NCBI GenBank assembly: GCA_021613375.1
Contig: CM038726.1
Span: forward strand, 4,089,025-4,153,024
Source of the DNA: Megaleporinus macrocephalus
Lineage: Eukaryota > Chordata > Actinopteri > Characiformes > Anostomidae
DNA: 64,000 nucleotides
Reading direction: 5' to 3'
This document shows, in pieces, positions 23,500 through 33,515 of the stretch. A model generated the notes under the pieces. It saw only the letters and a program-made list of their open reading frames with translations. It did not search any database and was not told the DNA's origin. How positions within the stretch are numbered: position 1 is the first letter of the stretch; each line of letters opens with the position of its first letter. The translations under genes and the position numbers were made by a program.

Positions 23500-23640
23500 C
23501 TCAACTTTCTTCACCGCATCTTCCATTGGCACCGTGTGAAAATTCCATGATGGACGGACCAATAGAAATGCTCCAAAATGGCTGGTTCCATTGACTTTTA
23601 GGGTCTAACTTATCTCCTTTCGTTATCACTGGGTTATAAT
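23500..23640 (+). repeat. Dispersed repeat, 'GGACCAATAGAAATGCTCC' family, plus copy
   Basis: ATGATGGACGGACCAATAGA, AATGCTCCAAAATGGCTGG and TTCCATTGACTTTTAGGG match the copies at 19380-19740 (reverse), 53951-54105 and 56135-56345, though the 3' half diverges early. Confidence 0.75.
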
Positions 23641-24234
23641 ATGCGGCTTCATATTCAACTGAGTTTGGTGTGAAACCATGCAGGTGGTGTTTACAGTGAT
23701 GGTGATGGAAACCAGGGGTCAAATATAGCCAATTTTTTGACCACCAGTGAAGCTACACATCTTCTGAATCTCAAACATTCCATAAGACTCCATATAACAC
23801 CTCAACTGAGCATGTTCAAGACATGCTACTATGAGGGAGCTGGTAGAGACGTCTGGTTCCATTCATCACCACTGTGAAGAACTCTGAATAGCCTGAAAGC
23901 CTTCGTTTGGAACACAGTTCCAATCAGCGCCGCTGTGAAGGAATACAAGTTGTGAGGAGCTTCTCCACATCAAACCAGTCAAGACTGTTCAGAGCTCACT
24001 GACTAAAAGGTCCAGAAAACATGGGAAATCGGTGGAGGTGCCCTTTAAGGGGGTAAATCCGGTCTCAGGCTGACCTCCAGCGTTTCTCCATTCAGGCGGC
24101 TGAGAACACCTTGAAGACAGACGAGGGCAAACAGAGCCTATGAAGCTGTTCCACATGAGTGAGAGTCATAAATAAATATTACAAGAAACGGAAAGCATTA
24201 AAATGGAAACATCCAACACACACACACTCACACT
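23641..24234. other. Unassigned stretch with a dispersed-family fragment
   Basis: GACGTCTGGTTCCATTCATC at about 23849-23868 belongs to the same dispersed family as 17490 and 19138. The rest is unassigned, and no gene was recognised. Confidence 0.45.
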
Positions 24235-24900
24235 CGTGATTGTTTCTGTGGGTTGTGGGGACGTTACATAGACTTCTATTCATTTCCAGGAAACACCTCA
24301 ACCAGAACTGCTGACCCAACCTTAACCCTAACCCTAACACCTACCCTCAACATAACCCTATCCTGAACCTTAGCTCCATCATAAGCTCACTCTTAACCCT
24401 GACACTAACCTTAACCTTTACACCAACCTTAACTCCAACATTAACCCTGATCTTAACCCTAACCTTAACTCTAACCTTAACTCAAACCTTAACCTGGACC
24501 TTAACCCTAACATTAACCTTAACTCTAACCTTAACACTAAACTTAACCCTGGCTTTTTACACTTAACACCTAATTGTAACCTTAACCCTAACCTAACCTC
24601 AACCTCATGATTAACCTTAACCCAAACCTTACCTTCACCCTAGCCATTACTCTATTCCTAGCCTCACACCAACCCTCACCCTAACCTGAATCTTAACCTC
24701 AACCTCAACCCTAACCTCAACCTGTACTACTACCAGCCCAACCCTAACCCTAATCTTAATCTTACCATTACCCTAACACTAACCTTACCTAACTTATTTG
24801 TATTTAATGATTTACATTATAGGCACCAGCTTGTAAGCCCTACAGGAAAGGTCCCCACAACGTGATATATTACAGGGTTTTGGTCCCCACAGTGAGACAT
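24235..24900. repeat. Telomere-like (CCTAA-rich) insert with inverted GTGGGGAC ends
   Basis: Degenerate CTAACC/TTAACC words (CCTTAACCCTAACCCTAAC and the like) fill about 24318-24790. The left flank reads GGGTTGTGGGGACGTTACAT at 24251-24270; the right flank reads GGTCCCCACAACGTGATATA near 24851 and a second GGTCCCCACAGTGAGACATA near 24882. The flanks are therefore in inverted orientation. I know this arrangement as a frequent dispersed repeat in fish introns, so it is not evidence of a true telomere. Confidence 0.75.
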
Positions 24901-25120
24901 AAACCTGTCACTGACACACACACACACACACACACACACCCCGCCTGGGTGAACTTTCTTTTTTTTCTCTCTGGGCGAAATCGAGGGCATGACGTCACTG
25001 CAGCCGGCTCCCGAGTCTCCAGCCATGTGTTACATAACCGGCCACCTTTTAAACCATCGCCTTTATATCAACTCCAGAAACTCATCAGACCTTCTCACAT
25101 AAAACCACTTCATAAAACCA

Positions 25121-25162
<42 letters not shown>

Positions 25163-25369
25163 CTCTCTCTCTCACCTCGAGTTTAACTGCGGCTGAGCAG
25201 CCGAGAGACACCGCCGAGAAATCAGGGCAGTATAACTTGCTCCACTTTCACTTCACAGCAACACCAAACCAGCACAAATCAGCTCTGTCATCCAGCCACG
25301 GCCCAATCCGGCAGCTCAGACTCGTATCAGCACAGAAACATTCATTTCTGGAGGTGTACTTTCTGCTAA
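24901..25369. other. Non-array stretch with (CA)n and (CT)n tracts
   Basis: (CA)n at about 24915-24939 and (CT)n at about 25126-25172. TGACGTCA at about 24989-24996 is a consensus CRE word. A 183-codon plus frame (24862-25413) runs through both tracts, and its composition is not gene-like. Confidence 0.5.
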
Positions 25370-26260
25370 GACATGTATATAAAGATGTAGTTTGTTCTAA
25401 TATTTGTATTTAAAGGTGTGTTTGTGTGAATATTTGTATATAAACGTGTAGTTTGTGCTAATACATGTATATAAAGATGTAGTTTGTGCGAATATTTGTA
25501 TTTAAAGGTGTGTTTGTGCGAATATTTGTATATAAATGTGTAGTTTGTGCTAATACCTGGATATAAATGTAAAGTTTGTGCTTATACATATGTACAAAGG
25601 TGTAGTTTGTGCTAATACCAGCATATAAAAGTAGAGTTTGTGCTAATACTTGTTTATAAAGGTGTGGTTTGTGCTAATATTTGAATATAAAGGTGTGTTT
25701 GTGCTAATACTTGTATATAAACGTGTAGTTTGTGCTAATACATGTATATAAATGTGTAGTTTGTGCTAATACATGTATATAAATGTGTAGTTTGTGCTAA
25801 TACATGTATATAAATGTGTAGTTTGTGCTAATATTTGTATTTAAAGGTGTGTTTGTGCGAATATTTGCATATAAATGTAAAGTTTGTGTTTATACATATG
25901 TACAAAGGTGTTGTTTGTGCTAATACAAGCATATAAATGTGTAGCTTGTGCTAATACTTGTTTGTAAAGGTGTGGTTTGTGCTAATATTTGTATATAAAT
26001 GTGTAGTTTGTGTTCATATACATGTGCAAAGGTGTAGTTTGTGCTAATACCAGTATATAAAGGTGTAGTTTGTGCCAATACCATGTAAATGTTTGGTTTG
26101 TGCAAACATATGTATGTAAATTAGTCGTTTGTGCTAATGTTTGTATGTAAAGTTGTCGTTTGTGCTAATATTTGTATGTAAAGTTGTCGTTTGTGCTAAT
26201 ATTTGTATGTGAATGTGTAGCCTACTGCTAATACACTTATATAAACGTGTCCTTTAAGTA
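25370..26260 (+). repeat. 31-bp minisatellite (about 28 copies)
   Basis: Unit core GTAGTTTGTGCTAATACATG followed by TATATAAATGT, with variants ATTTGTATTTAAAGGTG and ACCAGTATATAAAGG. Copies become more divergent towards the right end. Not coding. Confidence 0.93.
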
Positions 26261-26795
26261 GTTTAAGTGTGGATCAATAAATCTTACCGCCATATCGATC
26301 AGCAAGGTGCCGTTTTATGCTAATTCCTGACGTAGTTATGCTAACGTCTTTACACAGATGCCTGATTTATGCTGATATTTGTCTAAATTTCTTTCTAAAG
26401 TCGTTCATGTAGACACTAAATCACACATAAGATAAAAATAACTCCACTTTTAGTCAGCAGCAGCGACTTTTACGTCAGGAAAGATCACAAATGACAGTTA
26501 GCAACAAGCTAACTGTTATTAAAAAAAGTCCCCTCGCGCACCAGTTACGTCCCAGTTCATTCATTAGCCGTTGGAGCGCACGCGCGCGCACCCGCACACA
26601 CACGCATATATATGTAAATATATACATTTTTAAGTGTGTATGTGTACATACACACTTTTAACACACCTGTCTTTTCATCTCAACCCGCTTTAAAAAGAAA
26701 TACACCAGAGTTTAGAGGGAAACAAACTCGCGCGCGCGACCTCAAGTCTTTCTAAAACGCTGGAAACGGAGAGAAAGTGAGCCGCTGTTACTCAC

Positions 26796-27010
26796 CGCGC
26801 GCAGACACCGAGCTTCACCCGCCGAGCCGCGCGGACTGCGTGTGTCTCCGGCCGGAGGAGGTGCAGGAGGAGCAGGAGGGTCTTTCTTTATGAATGTTTT
26901 CTCCTTTTTCACTCATGAAAAGCGAGTTACATAACTGGCACCGTTTCTGCTGCCGGGCAGTGAGTGAGTGAGTGACTTTCTTTTTTTTCTCCTCCTTCTT
27001 CTCCTTCATT
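26796..27010 (-). other. Candidate non-coding first exon ending at a GTGAGT donor
   Basis: On minus, CTGCGCGCG is followed by GTGAGTAACAGC (donor GTGAGT at 26790-26795), a strong consensus 5' splice site directly downstream of the CpG-rich promoter. The upstream boundary (transcription start) is a guess. The 64-codon minus frame at 26815-27009 stops before the donor, so this would be a 5' untranslated exon with upstream ATGs. No downstream coding exon of the same gene was recognised to the left, so the gene is unknown or its exons lie outside the window. Confidence 0.35.
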
Positions 27011-27052
27011 CACCACTGATGTTCATTTTCCAACGCGCACGCACCTCGCTCT

Positions 27053-27060
27053 TGACGTCA
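27053..27060. promoter_or_regulatory. CRE consensus TGACGTCA, first of three
   Basis: Palindromic CREB/ATF site TGACGTCA inside the CpG-rich region, continuing as TCGCCCCGTC. The same 17-base string TGACGTCATCGCCCCGTC (18 with the last base) recurs at 27858, and another TGACGTCA lies at 28170-28177. Full consensus CREs in a CpG island are typical of active promoters (known biology); function here is inferred. Confidence 0.5.
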
Positions 27061-27160
27061 TCGCCCCGTCCCCTGCGCGAGCCCATAGAAGGAGGCGAGG
27101 GGCGTGGCCGGCCGGGGGCATGCGCTCCGGATTGGTCGGGATGGAGAGAGCGAGCGAGGC

Positions 27161-27169
<9 letters not shown>

Positions 27170-27206
<37 letters not shown>
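27170..27206. repeat. (GA)n microsatellite in promoter region
   Basis: GATAGATAGAGAGAGAG run followed by GGGAGGGGGGGGC. It lies between the candidate exon and the inverted CCAAT/GC-box pair. Confidence 0.9.
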
Positions 27207-27208
<2 letters not shown>

Positions 27209-27242
27209 GGGGGCGTGATTGAAGTTTTTGCACTGGTATTAC

Positions 27243-27365
27243 GAAGCTCCGCCCCTCCTGCGCTCTGATTGGCCAGTAATTCATCCTCGAACGCGGCGCT
27301 TGAGTCGGGAGCGGAATGTGAGTGTGGATTACTAGCCAATCAGAGCGCAGGAGGGGCGGAGCTTC
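27243..27365. promoter_or_regulatory. Inverted-repeat promoter module: two GC boxes and two CCAAT boxes
   Basis: The left arm 27243-27283 and right arm 27325-27365 are reverse complements over 41 bases with about two mismatches, separated by 41 bases. Each arm holds a GC box (CTCCGCCCC / GGGGCGGAG), CTCCTGCGCTCTG / CAGAGCGCAGGAG, and an NF-Y type box (GATTGG / CCAATC). The layout is symmetric, as in bidirectional promoters. Sp1/KLF and NF-Y binding is inferred from the motifs. Confidence 0.6.
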
Positions 27366-27412
27366 AGCGGAAAACGGGCGTATTTTCGAAACGCACCCGT
27401 TTTCAGTCTTAG

Positions 27413-27414
<2 letters not shown>

Positions 27415-27461
<47 letters not shown>

Positions 27462-27534
27462 CTGAACGGCGGCCAGTGGATGTCATCGGCGGAGAATTAA
27501 GGACGGCGTGTCTTTATTCCACTCTCTCTCTCTT

Positions 27535-27628
<94 letters not shown>
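27415..27628. repeat. (CT)n microsatellites beside the promoter module
   Basis: (CT)n at about 27415-27457 and a longer CTCTCTTT-punctuated tract at about 27518-27628, separated by CGTCTGAACGGCGGCCAGTG. Polypyrimidine tracts are frequent near fish promoters, and no coding meaning is implied. Confidence 0.9.
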
Positions 27629-27629
<1 letters not shown>

Positions 27630-27772
27630 GTTATGTCTGTTCTGTCGTTTTTTCTCTTTCTTCCTTCATTCTGAGTAGATTCTGTGTTTCTGGTATTAAT
27701 ACTGTATCAGCGGCGCGCGGGGTTCAGTGGGCAGGTTATGTAAACGGGCCGCTGTTTCGTAAGCGCAGCGTA

Positions 27773-27773
27773 T

Positions 27774-27812
<39 letters not shown>

Positions 27813-27815
27813 TTT
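27773..27815. repeat. (TTTA)n microsatellite
   Basis: About ten TTTA units. A complementary (AAAT)n tract lies at about 27953-27988, and the two could pair as a stem about 140 bases apart. Confidence 0.93.
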
Positions 27816-27857
27816 TTCTTGCCGTTGATTTGACGTGTGGAGGGAACTCGGGCGTGG

Positions 27858-27865
27858 TGACGTCA
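27858..27865. promoter_or_regulatory. CRE consensus TGACGTCA, second copy with shared flank
   Basis: Followed by TCGCCCCGTC exactly as at 27053, giving a duplicated 18-base word. It lies before a C run at about 27887-27901. Confidence 0.45.
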
Positions 27866-27955
27866 TCGCCCCGTCGCACCCCCAACCCCCCCCCCCCCCC
27901 GTCCCACACACACATGATTAAAGTCGCTTTCATTCAAATAAATACGTGAAGAAAA

Positions 27956-27986
<31 letters not shown>

Positions 27987-28169
27987 AATGCCGTCGTCAG
28001 CATTACATCACCACTTCCGGTGCCGCTGTAGCCCTGGAAATAAAAGAGCCGTCAGCCAATAAACGTAACGTAACGTCTGATTCCCTATAACCCCCCCACT
28101 CCCCCCCCCCACTCCCCCTTTTCACACTTATTTATTTATTAATTTATTCATTTGTTTATTTTGGTTTCC

Positions 28170-28177
28170 TGACGTCA
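28170..28177. promoter_or_regulatory. CRE consensus TGACGTCA, third copy
   Basis: TGACGTCA followed by GCGCCG, at the right-hand side of the CpG-rich region. The flank differs from the other two. Confidence 0.4.
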
Positions 28178-28430
28178 GCGCCGATGTGAGGTCCACCGCG
28201 CCTCTTGACCCGGTAACGGCTCGTGGCTCGCCCTGCATGCCGGTGTGTCGTTATGTAGGTCACGCGGTGAAGCGCGAGCACAGGCTGGAGGGGGGTGAGG
28301 GGGGGGTTACGTCACAACCCAAACCGGTGAGCCTACGTAGTAAGAAAGCATCGAAAGTGCTGCTGTGAATGACGGTGTGACGAAATACAGTTTAACCCTT
28401 TGATGCACATTAACCCTTCATTGTTTTATT

Positions 28431-28465
<35 letters not shown>

Positions 28466-28492
28466 TAAGAATAATCATGTTTGTATTTCTGC

Positions 28493-28580
28493 CTATGGAG
28501 TTTGATGGGAACTGTTGATGTTTGTAAACATTTGCAGTTGGGAACATATTTACAAACAATGAAGTAAATAAATAAGAATT
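28493..28580 (+). repeat. Dispersed repeat, 'TTTGATGGGAACTGTTGA' family, copy 2
   Basis: TATGGAGTTTGATGGGAACT, GTAAACATTTGCAGTTGGGA and GAAGTAAATAAATAAGAAT match the copy at 22725-22850 with few changes. It is preceded by a TAA/ATT trinucleotide tract at about 28428-28462. Confidence 0.75.
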
Positions 28581-28659
28581 AATGATTAAAAAATAATAAT
28601 AATTTATAAAAACCCGTCGGCGTGAGTGTGTGTTGGCCATGTGATGGACTGGCGACCTG

Positions 28660-29860
28660 TCCATGGTTAACCAGTCTGGTTCTAGATAAGTTAATCAGCC
28701 CATCAGTTTGAACAGAACCGGGTTCTTACTTGTACACACAATTAATTCCAATGTAGGTATAAAACATTCTACAGGTAGATGGAAGGGCAGCAGCCCGTGG
28801 CCTGTTAGCCTGTTAGATAACTGACCATTCTGGTTCTAGATAAGTTAATCAGCCCATCAGTTTGAACAGAACCAGGTTCTTATTTTATCTGTACACTCAA
28901 TGAATTCCAATGTGGGTATAAAACATTCTACAGGTAGATGGAAGGGCAGCAGCCTGTGGCCTGTTAGCCTGTTAGATAACTGACCAGTCCGGTTCTAGAT
29001 AAGTTGATCATCATATAAGTTTGAACAGAACCGGGTTCTTCCTTGTACACACAATTAATTCCAATGTAGGTATAAAACATTTTACAGGAAGATGGAAGGG
29101 CAGCAGACCATGACCCTTTGGCCTGTTAAAAAACTGACCAGTCCGGTTCTAGATAAGTTAATCAGCATATAAGTTTGAACAGAACCAGGTTCTTACTTTA
29201 TCTGTACACACAATGAATTCCAATGTGGGTATGAAACATTCTACAGGAGGATGGAAGGGCAGCAGCCCATGGCCTATTAGCCTGTTAGATAACTGACCAG
29301 TCCGGTTCTAGATAAGTTAATCAGCATATAAGTTTGAACAGAACTGGGTTCTTACTTTATCTATACACACAATGAATTCCAGTGTGGGTATGAAACATTC
29401 TACAGGTAGATGGAAGGGCAGCAGCCCATGGCCTATTAGCCTTTTAGACGACTGACCAGTCCGGTTCTAGATAAGTTAATCAGCATATAAGTTTGAACAG
29501 AACTGGGTTCTTACTTTATCTGTACACACAATGAATTCCAGTGTGGGTATGAAACATTCTACAGGTAGATGGAAGGGCAGCAGCCCATGGCCTATTAGCC
29601 TGTTAGATGACTGACCATTCCGGTTCTAGATAAGTTAATCAGCCCATCAGTTTGACAAGGAACCAGGTTCTTACTTGTTAACACAATGAATTCCAATGTG
29701 GGTATAAAACTTTCTACAGGAAGATGGAAGGGCAGCACCCCATGGCCTATTAGCCTGTTAGATAACTGACCATTCTGGTTCTAGATAAGTTAATCAGCCC
29801 ATCAGTTTGAACAGAACCGGGTTTATACTTTATCTGTACACTCGGTGTTCTAAGTGAGCA
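28660..29860. repeat. 154-159-bp tandem repeat, about 7.5 copies
   Basis: GGTTCTAGATAAGTT starts at 28678, 28832, 28991, 29145, 29304, 29463, 29622 and 29777, spacings of 154, 159, 154, 159, 159, 159 and 155. Each unit also has AGTTTGAACAGAACCGGGTT, TACACACAATGAATTCCA, ATGAAACATTCTACAGG and GATGGAAGGGCAGCAGCCC. The alternation of 154 and 159 reflects a five-base indel (ACTTTATCTG versus ACTTG). Confidence 0.95.
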
Positions 29861-29979
29861 GCGAGTCAATGATTATTCCATGAACAGCATTAAAAGTAGA
29901 GGTCAGTTGTTGTATATTATTTATTGTACACCAGCTTTTAGAACCGTAAGTATCTGTACTTATAGTCCTTTCACACATA

Positions 29980-30362
29980 GAACCAAATCAAATATGTAAA
30001 TGAAGGTGTTAGACTGACCGCAGTTGCTGAACAAGAACAGGTGAAGTGGGACACTCGCCCTTAGAGCCGCTGAGCTTTGTTGCTTCTGTCAACCGGTGCC
30101 GACGGAGGTTCCTCAACAAGGGTTACATGTCAACACCGAGAGGGTTGAGTGGACACAGTGGTGAACGTAGACGAGTGTATGATGTGGAAACGAATGCAAT
30201 GTTCTAGGCTAGACATGCTGGCTGGTGTGGATTGATGCCACAGAATCCATCCAATCAGATACGTTTGGAGGACAAGAAGAACAAAGCACACCCAAAACCT
30301 GGTCCAGCTGTGAAGCATGGTGGTGGGAGTTTCATGGTTTTTGGAGCCTCGGAGCCTGAAAC
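29980..30362 (+). pseudogene. Possible Tc1/mariner-type transposase remnant
   Basis: One frame near 30296-30350 reads KPGPAVKHGGGSFMVFGA, close to the 'VKHGGGSIMVWGCF' segment of fish Tc1-like transposases (recalled). Upstream sequence is too decayed to follow and carries stops. It sits between the 154-159-bp array and a diverged copy of the array unit. The match is short, so this is tentative. Confidence 0.4.
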
Positions 30363-30369
30363 AGCCAAT

Positions 30370-30515
30370 GAGCAGCCCATAACCTCTTAGCCTGTTGGCT
30401 AACTAACCAGCCTGGCTCTGGATGAGAAGGTTAGTTAATCAGACCCTCAGGTCACTCTGGGTGTTCCATGTGAGCAGCAAGTTAAAGATTACTCCACCAA
30501 CAGTACGGGGTTACG
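30370..30515. repeat. Diverged single copy of the 154-159-bp unit and its right flank
   Basis: GAGCAGCCCATAACCTCTTA, GCCTGTTGGCTAACTAACCA, GTTAGTTAATCAGACC and GGTGTTCCATGTGAGCAGC parallel the last array unit and its flank at about 29735-29895 (GCCTATTAGCCTGTTAG, GTTAATCAGCCC, GGTGTTCTAAGTGAGCAGC). It is an old duplicate that never expanded. Confidence 0.65.
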
Positions 30516-31631
30516 TGTGAGTGCAGAGAGCTCTCGGTTCTCGGTTCTTCTGGAAGTGTCTGAGGCTCCACTGTTTTGGTGGGTCTACCAAGTAACATGG
30601 GCCCAATAAACAGTGTGAAGTTGACGTGATGCCCATCTGATGACCTCTTTCCATATACACACTAAAACTATGTGGGCCTCAGATTGCAGAGCAGTATTCC
30701 ACAGTATTACTGGTTATATAAGAAATCAATGAGTAAACTGTTCATTATGTTGACCAACAATCCAGTGGTCAGAGGTTGCACGTGGTCATATAACTGAGAG
30801 CGTCCATCAGGCTTGGCTTCCTACTGTAGGAGAGAGAGAGCAGTAGAAGTTTAGCTGTACGTTCTTTCTTCTACAAGCTTTCTGGAGTGCTCAGTTCTGC
30901 TCTGTCTGCTGTTGGAACATCATTGGAAAGCAGACGGGAACCATCAGGGCCTTCTAGGTCTTCAGGGAAAGGCCTAACAACCATCACCCGCCAACTGGGA
31001 TGACCTGCTCTGGTCCAGCTGGTAGATCTACCAACTTGTTCTGCCAGACTTTCAGGATCAGAGTCTGACTTCAACTAATACAGCAGAACCGACTCCACTG
31101 TAAGAAAAGCCACACCAGTGTTGGATGCTGGATGCTGTTCTGGTGGTACAGAGTGGGCGAGCTGACCAATCAGAGAACAATGGGCTCATTGGGAGGCGGG
31201 GCTTAAAGACACAGGTGCTCTAACAGAGCTAAATAAGATGTACCATTAGCATAATTAGGAAAAGACACAGGAATTAATCAATCACGCTTTGATGTCCAAT
31301 TGATGGGACAAATTTTGAAACGTCAGTCTAGGCCTCCTGAAGTCCCAGACACATCGCTGACTGAATACGGACCCCAGTCTAATCGCTGGAGAGTTCTAGA
31401 CTAGCCTCCCTGCTGTGAAACGACTACAAGGTAAATTATACCCGCATAGCAGACGGTTCTTCAGACTTTCATACATGAGTGCTGGTGGAATACCAGACAG
31501 ATGTTAGGCATGCAGGCCGCAGTGGGGACAGATGCCAGACAGCTGCCTACAATTTTGCCTCATGTCTATATTTGTGGCCCAAGTCTGGAATGTTGTGGGC
31601 AAACAGCACAGTTGGGCTAGACTCAGGCCAC
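30516..31631. other. Unassigned stretch with dispersed-repeat words
   Basis: TGACCAATCAGAGAACAATG and GGAGGCGGGGCTTAAAGACA at about 31162-31210 resemble a common teleost interspersed repeat (recalled). The remainder has only small frames (67-69 codons), and no gene was recognised. Confidence 0.45.
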
Positions 31632-33515
31632 AGTAGTGTACATGTAGTACCTATATATAAGTACTGTAAACATAGTACCTATATATAAGTAGTGTACATG
31701 TAGTACCTATATATAAGTACTGTAAACATAGTACCTATATATAAGTAGTGTACGTGTAGTACCTATATATAAGTACTGTAAACATAGTACCTATATATAA
31801 GTACTGTACATGTAGTACCTATATATAAGCAGTGTACATGTAGTTCCTATATATAAGTAGTGTACATGTAGTACCTATATATAAGTACTGTACATGTAGT
31901 ACCTATATATAAGTAGTGTACATGTAGTACCTATATATAAGTACTGTACATGTAGTACCTATATATAAGCAGTGTACATGTAGTTCCTATATATAAGTAC
32001 TGTACATGTAGTACCTATATATAAGTAGTGTACATGTAGTACCTATATATAAGTACTGTACATGTAGTTCCTATATATACGTACTGTACATGTAGTTCCT
32101 ATATATACGTACTGTACATGTAGTTCCTCTATATAAGTACTGTACATGTAGTACCTATATATAAGTACTGTACATGTAGTACCTATATATAAGTAGTGTA
32201 CATGTAGTACCTATATATAAGTTGTGTACATGTAGTTCCTATATATAAGTACTGTACATGTAGTACCTATATATAAGTAGTGTACATGTAGTACCTATAT
32301 ATAAGTACTGTACATGTAGTTCCTATATATACGTACTGTACATGTAGTTCCTATATATACGTACTGTACATGTAGTACCTATATATAAGTACTGTACGTG
32401 TAGCTCCTATATATAAGTAGTGTACATGTAGTTTCTATATATGAGTACTGTACATGTAGTTCCTATATATAAGTACTGTACATGTAGTACCTATATATAA
32501 GTACTGTACATGTAGTTTCTATATATAAGTACTGTACATGTAGTACCTATATATAAGTACTGTACATGTAGTACCTATATATAAGTAGTGTACATGTAGT
32601 ACCTATATATAAGTACTGTAAACATAGCACCTATATATAAGTAGTGTACGTGTAGTACCTATATATAAGTACTGTAAACATAGCACCTATATATAAGTAG
32701 TGTACATGTAGTTTCTATATATAAGTACTGTACATGTAGTTTCTATATATAAGTACTGTACATGTAGTACCTATATATAAGTAGTGTACATGTAGTTTTT
32801 ATATATAAGTACTGTACATGTAGTACCTATATATAAGTAGTGTACATGTAGTTTCTATATATAAGTAGTGTACATGTAGTTTCTATATATAAGTACTGTA
32901 CATGTAGTTTCTATATATAAGTAGTGTACATGTAGTTTCTATACATAAGTACTGTACGTGTAGCTCCTATATATAGTAGTGTACATGTAGTTTCTATATA
33001 TAAGTACTGTACATGTAGTTTCTATATATAAGTAGTGTACATGTAGTTTCTATATATAAGTACTGTACATGTAGTTTCTATATATAAGTAGTGTACATGT
33101 AGTTTCTATATATAAGTAGTGTACATGTAGTACCTATATATAAGTACTGTACATGTAGTTTCTATATATAAGTAGTGTACATGTAGTTTCTATATATAAG
33201 TACTGTACATGTAGTTTCTATATATAAGTAGTGTACATGTAGTTTCTATATATAAGTACTGTACATGTAGTTTCTATATATAAGTAGTGTACATGTAGTT
33301 TCTATATATAAGTAGTGTACATGTAGTTTCTATATATAAGTAGTGTACATGTAGTACCTATATATAAGTAGTGTACATGTAGTTTCTATATATAAGTAGT
33401 GTACATGTAGTACCTATATATAAGTAGTGTACATGTAGTTTCTATATATAAGTAGTGTACATGTAGTTTCTATATATAAGTAGTGTACATGTAGTTTCTA
33501 TATATAAGTACTGTA
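31632..33515. repeat. 28-bp minisatellite (about 67 copies)
   Basis: Unit GTACATGTAGTACCTATA followed by TATAAGTAGT or TATAAGTACT. Main variants are TAGTTCC, TAGTTTC and AAACATAGTACC. Each unit has the palindrome TACATGTA and a TATATA block. Variants are regional: TAGTACC dominates on the left and TAGTTTC on the right, which suggests directional local spreading. Confidence 0.96.

Larger units (their letters stand above)
26550..28350. promoter_or_regulatory. Candidate CpG-island promoter region
   Basis: CpG is clearly denser here than elsewhere: CGCACGCGCGCGCACC near 26577, CTCGCGCGCGCGACC near 26727, CCGCGCGCAGACACCG, CCGCCGAGCCGCGCGG and GGCCGGCCGGGGGC. The region holds GC boxes, CCAAT boxes arranged as an inverted repeat, and three consensus CRE words. 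A minus-strand donor site at 26790-26795 would end a first exon. Polypyrimidine and poly-C tracts and AAAT/TTTA tracts are interspersed. Which gene it serves cannot be read from the window; vma21 (57 kb, also minus) starts elsewhere. Confidence 0.55.

Noticed and set aside
24300..24790. True telomere or chromosome end
   Set aside because: Repeats are degenerate and the flanks match an interspersed fish repeat in inverted orientation; ordinary sequence continues on both sides.
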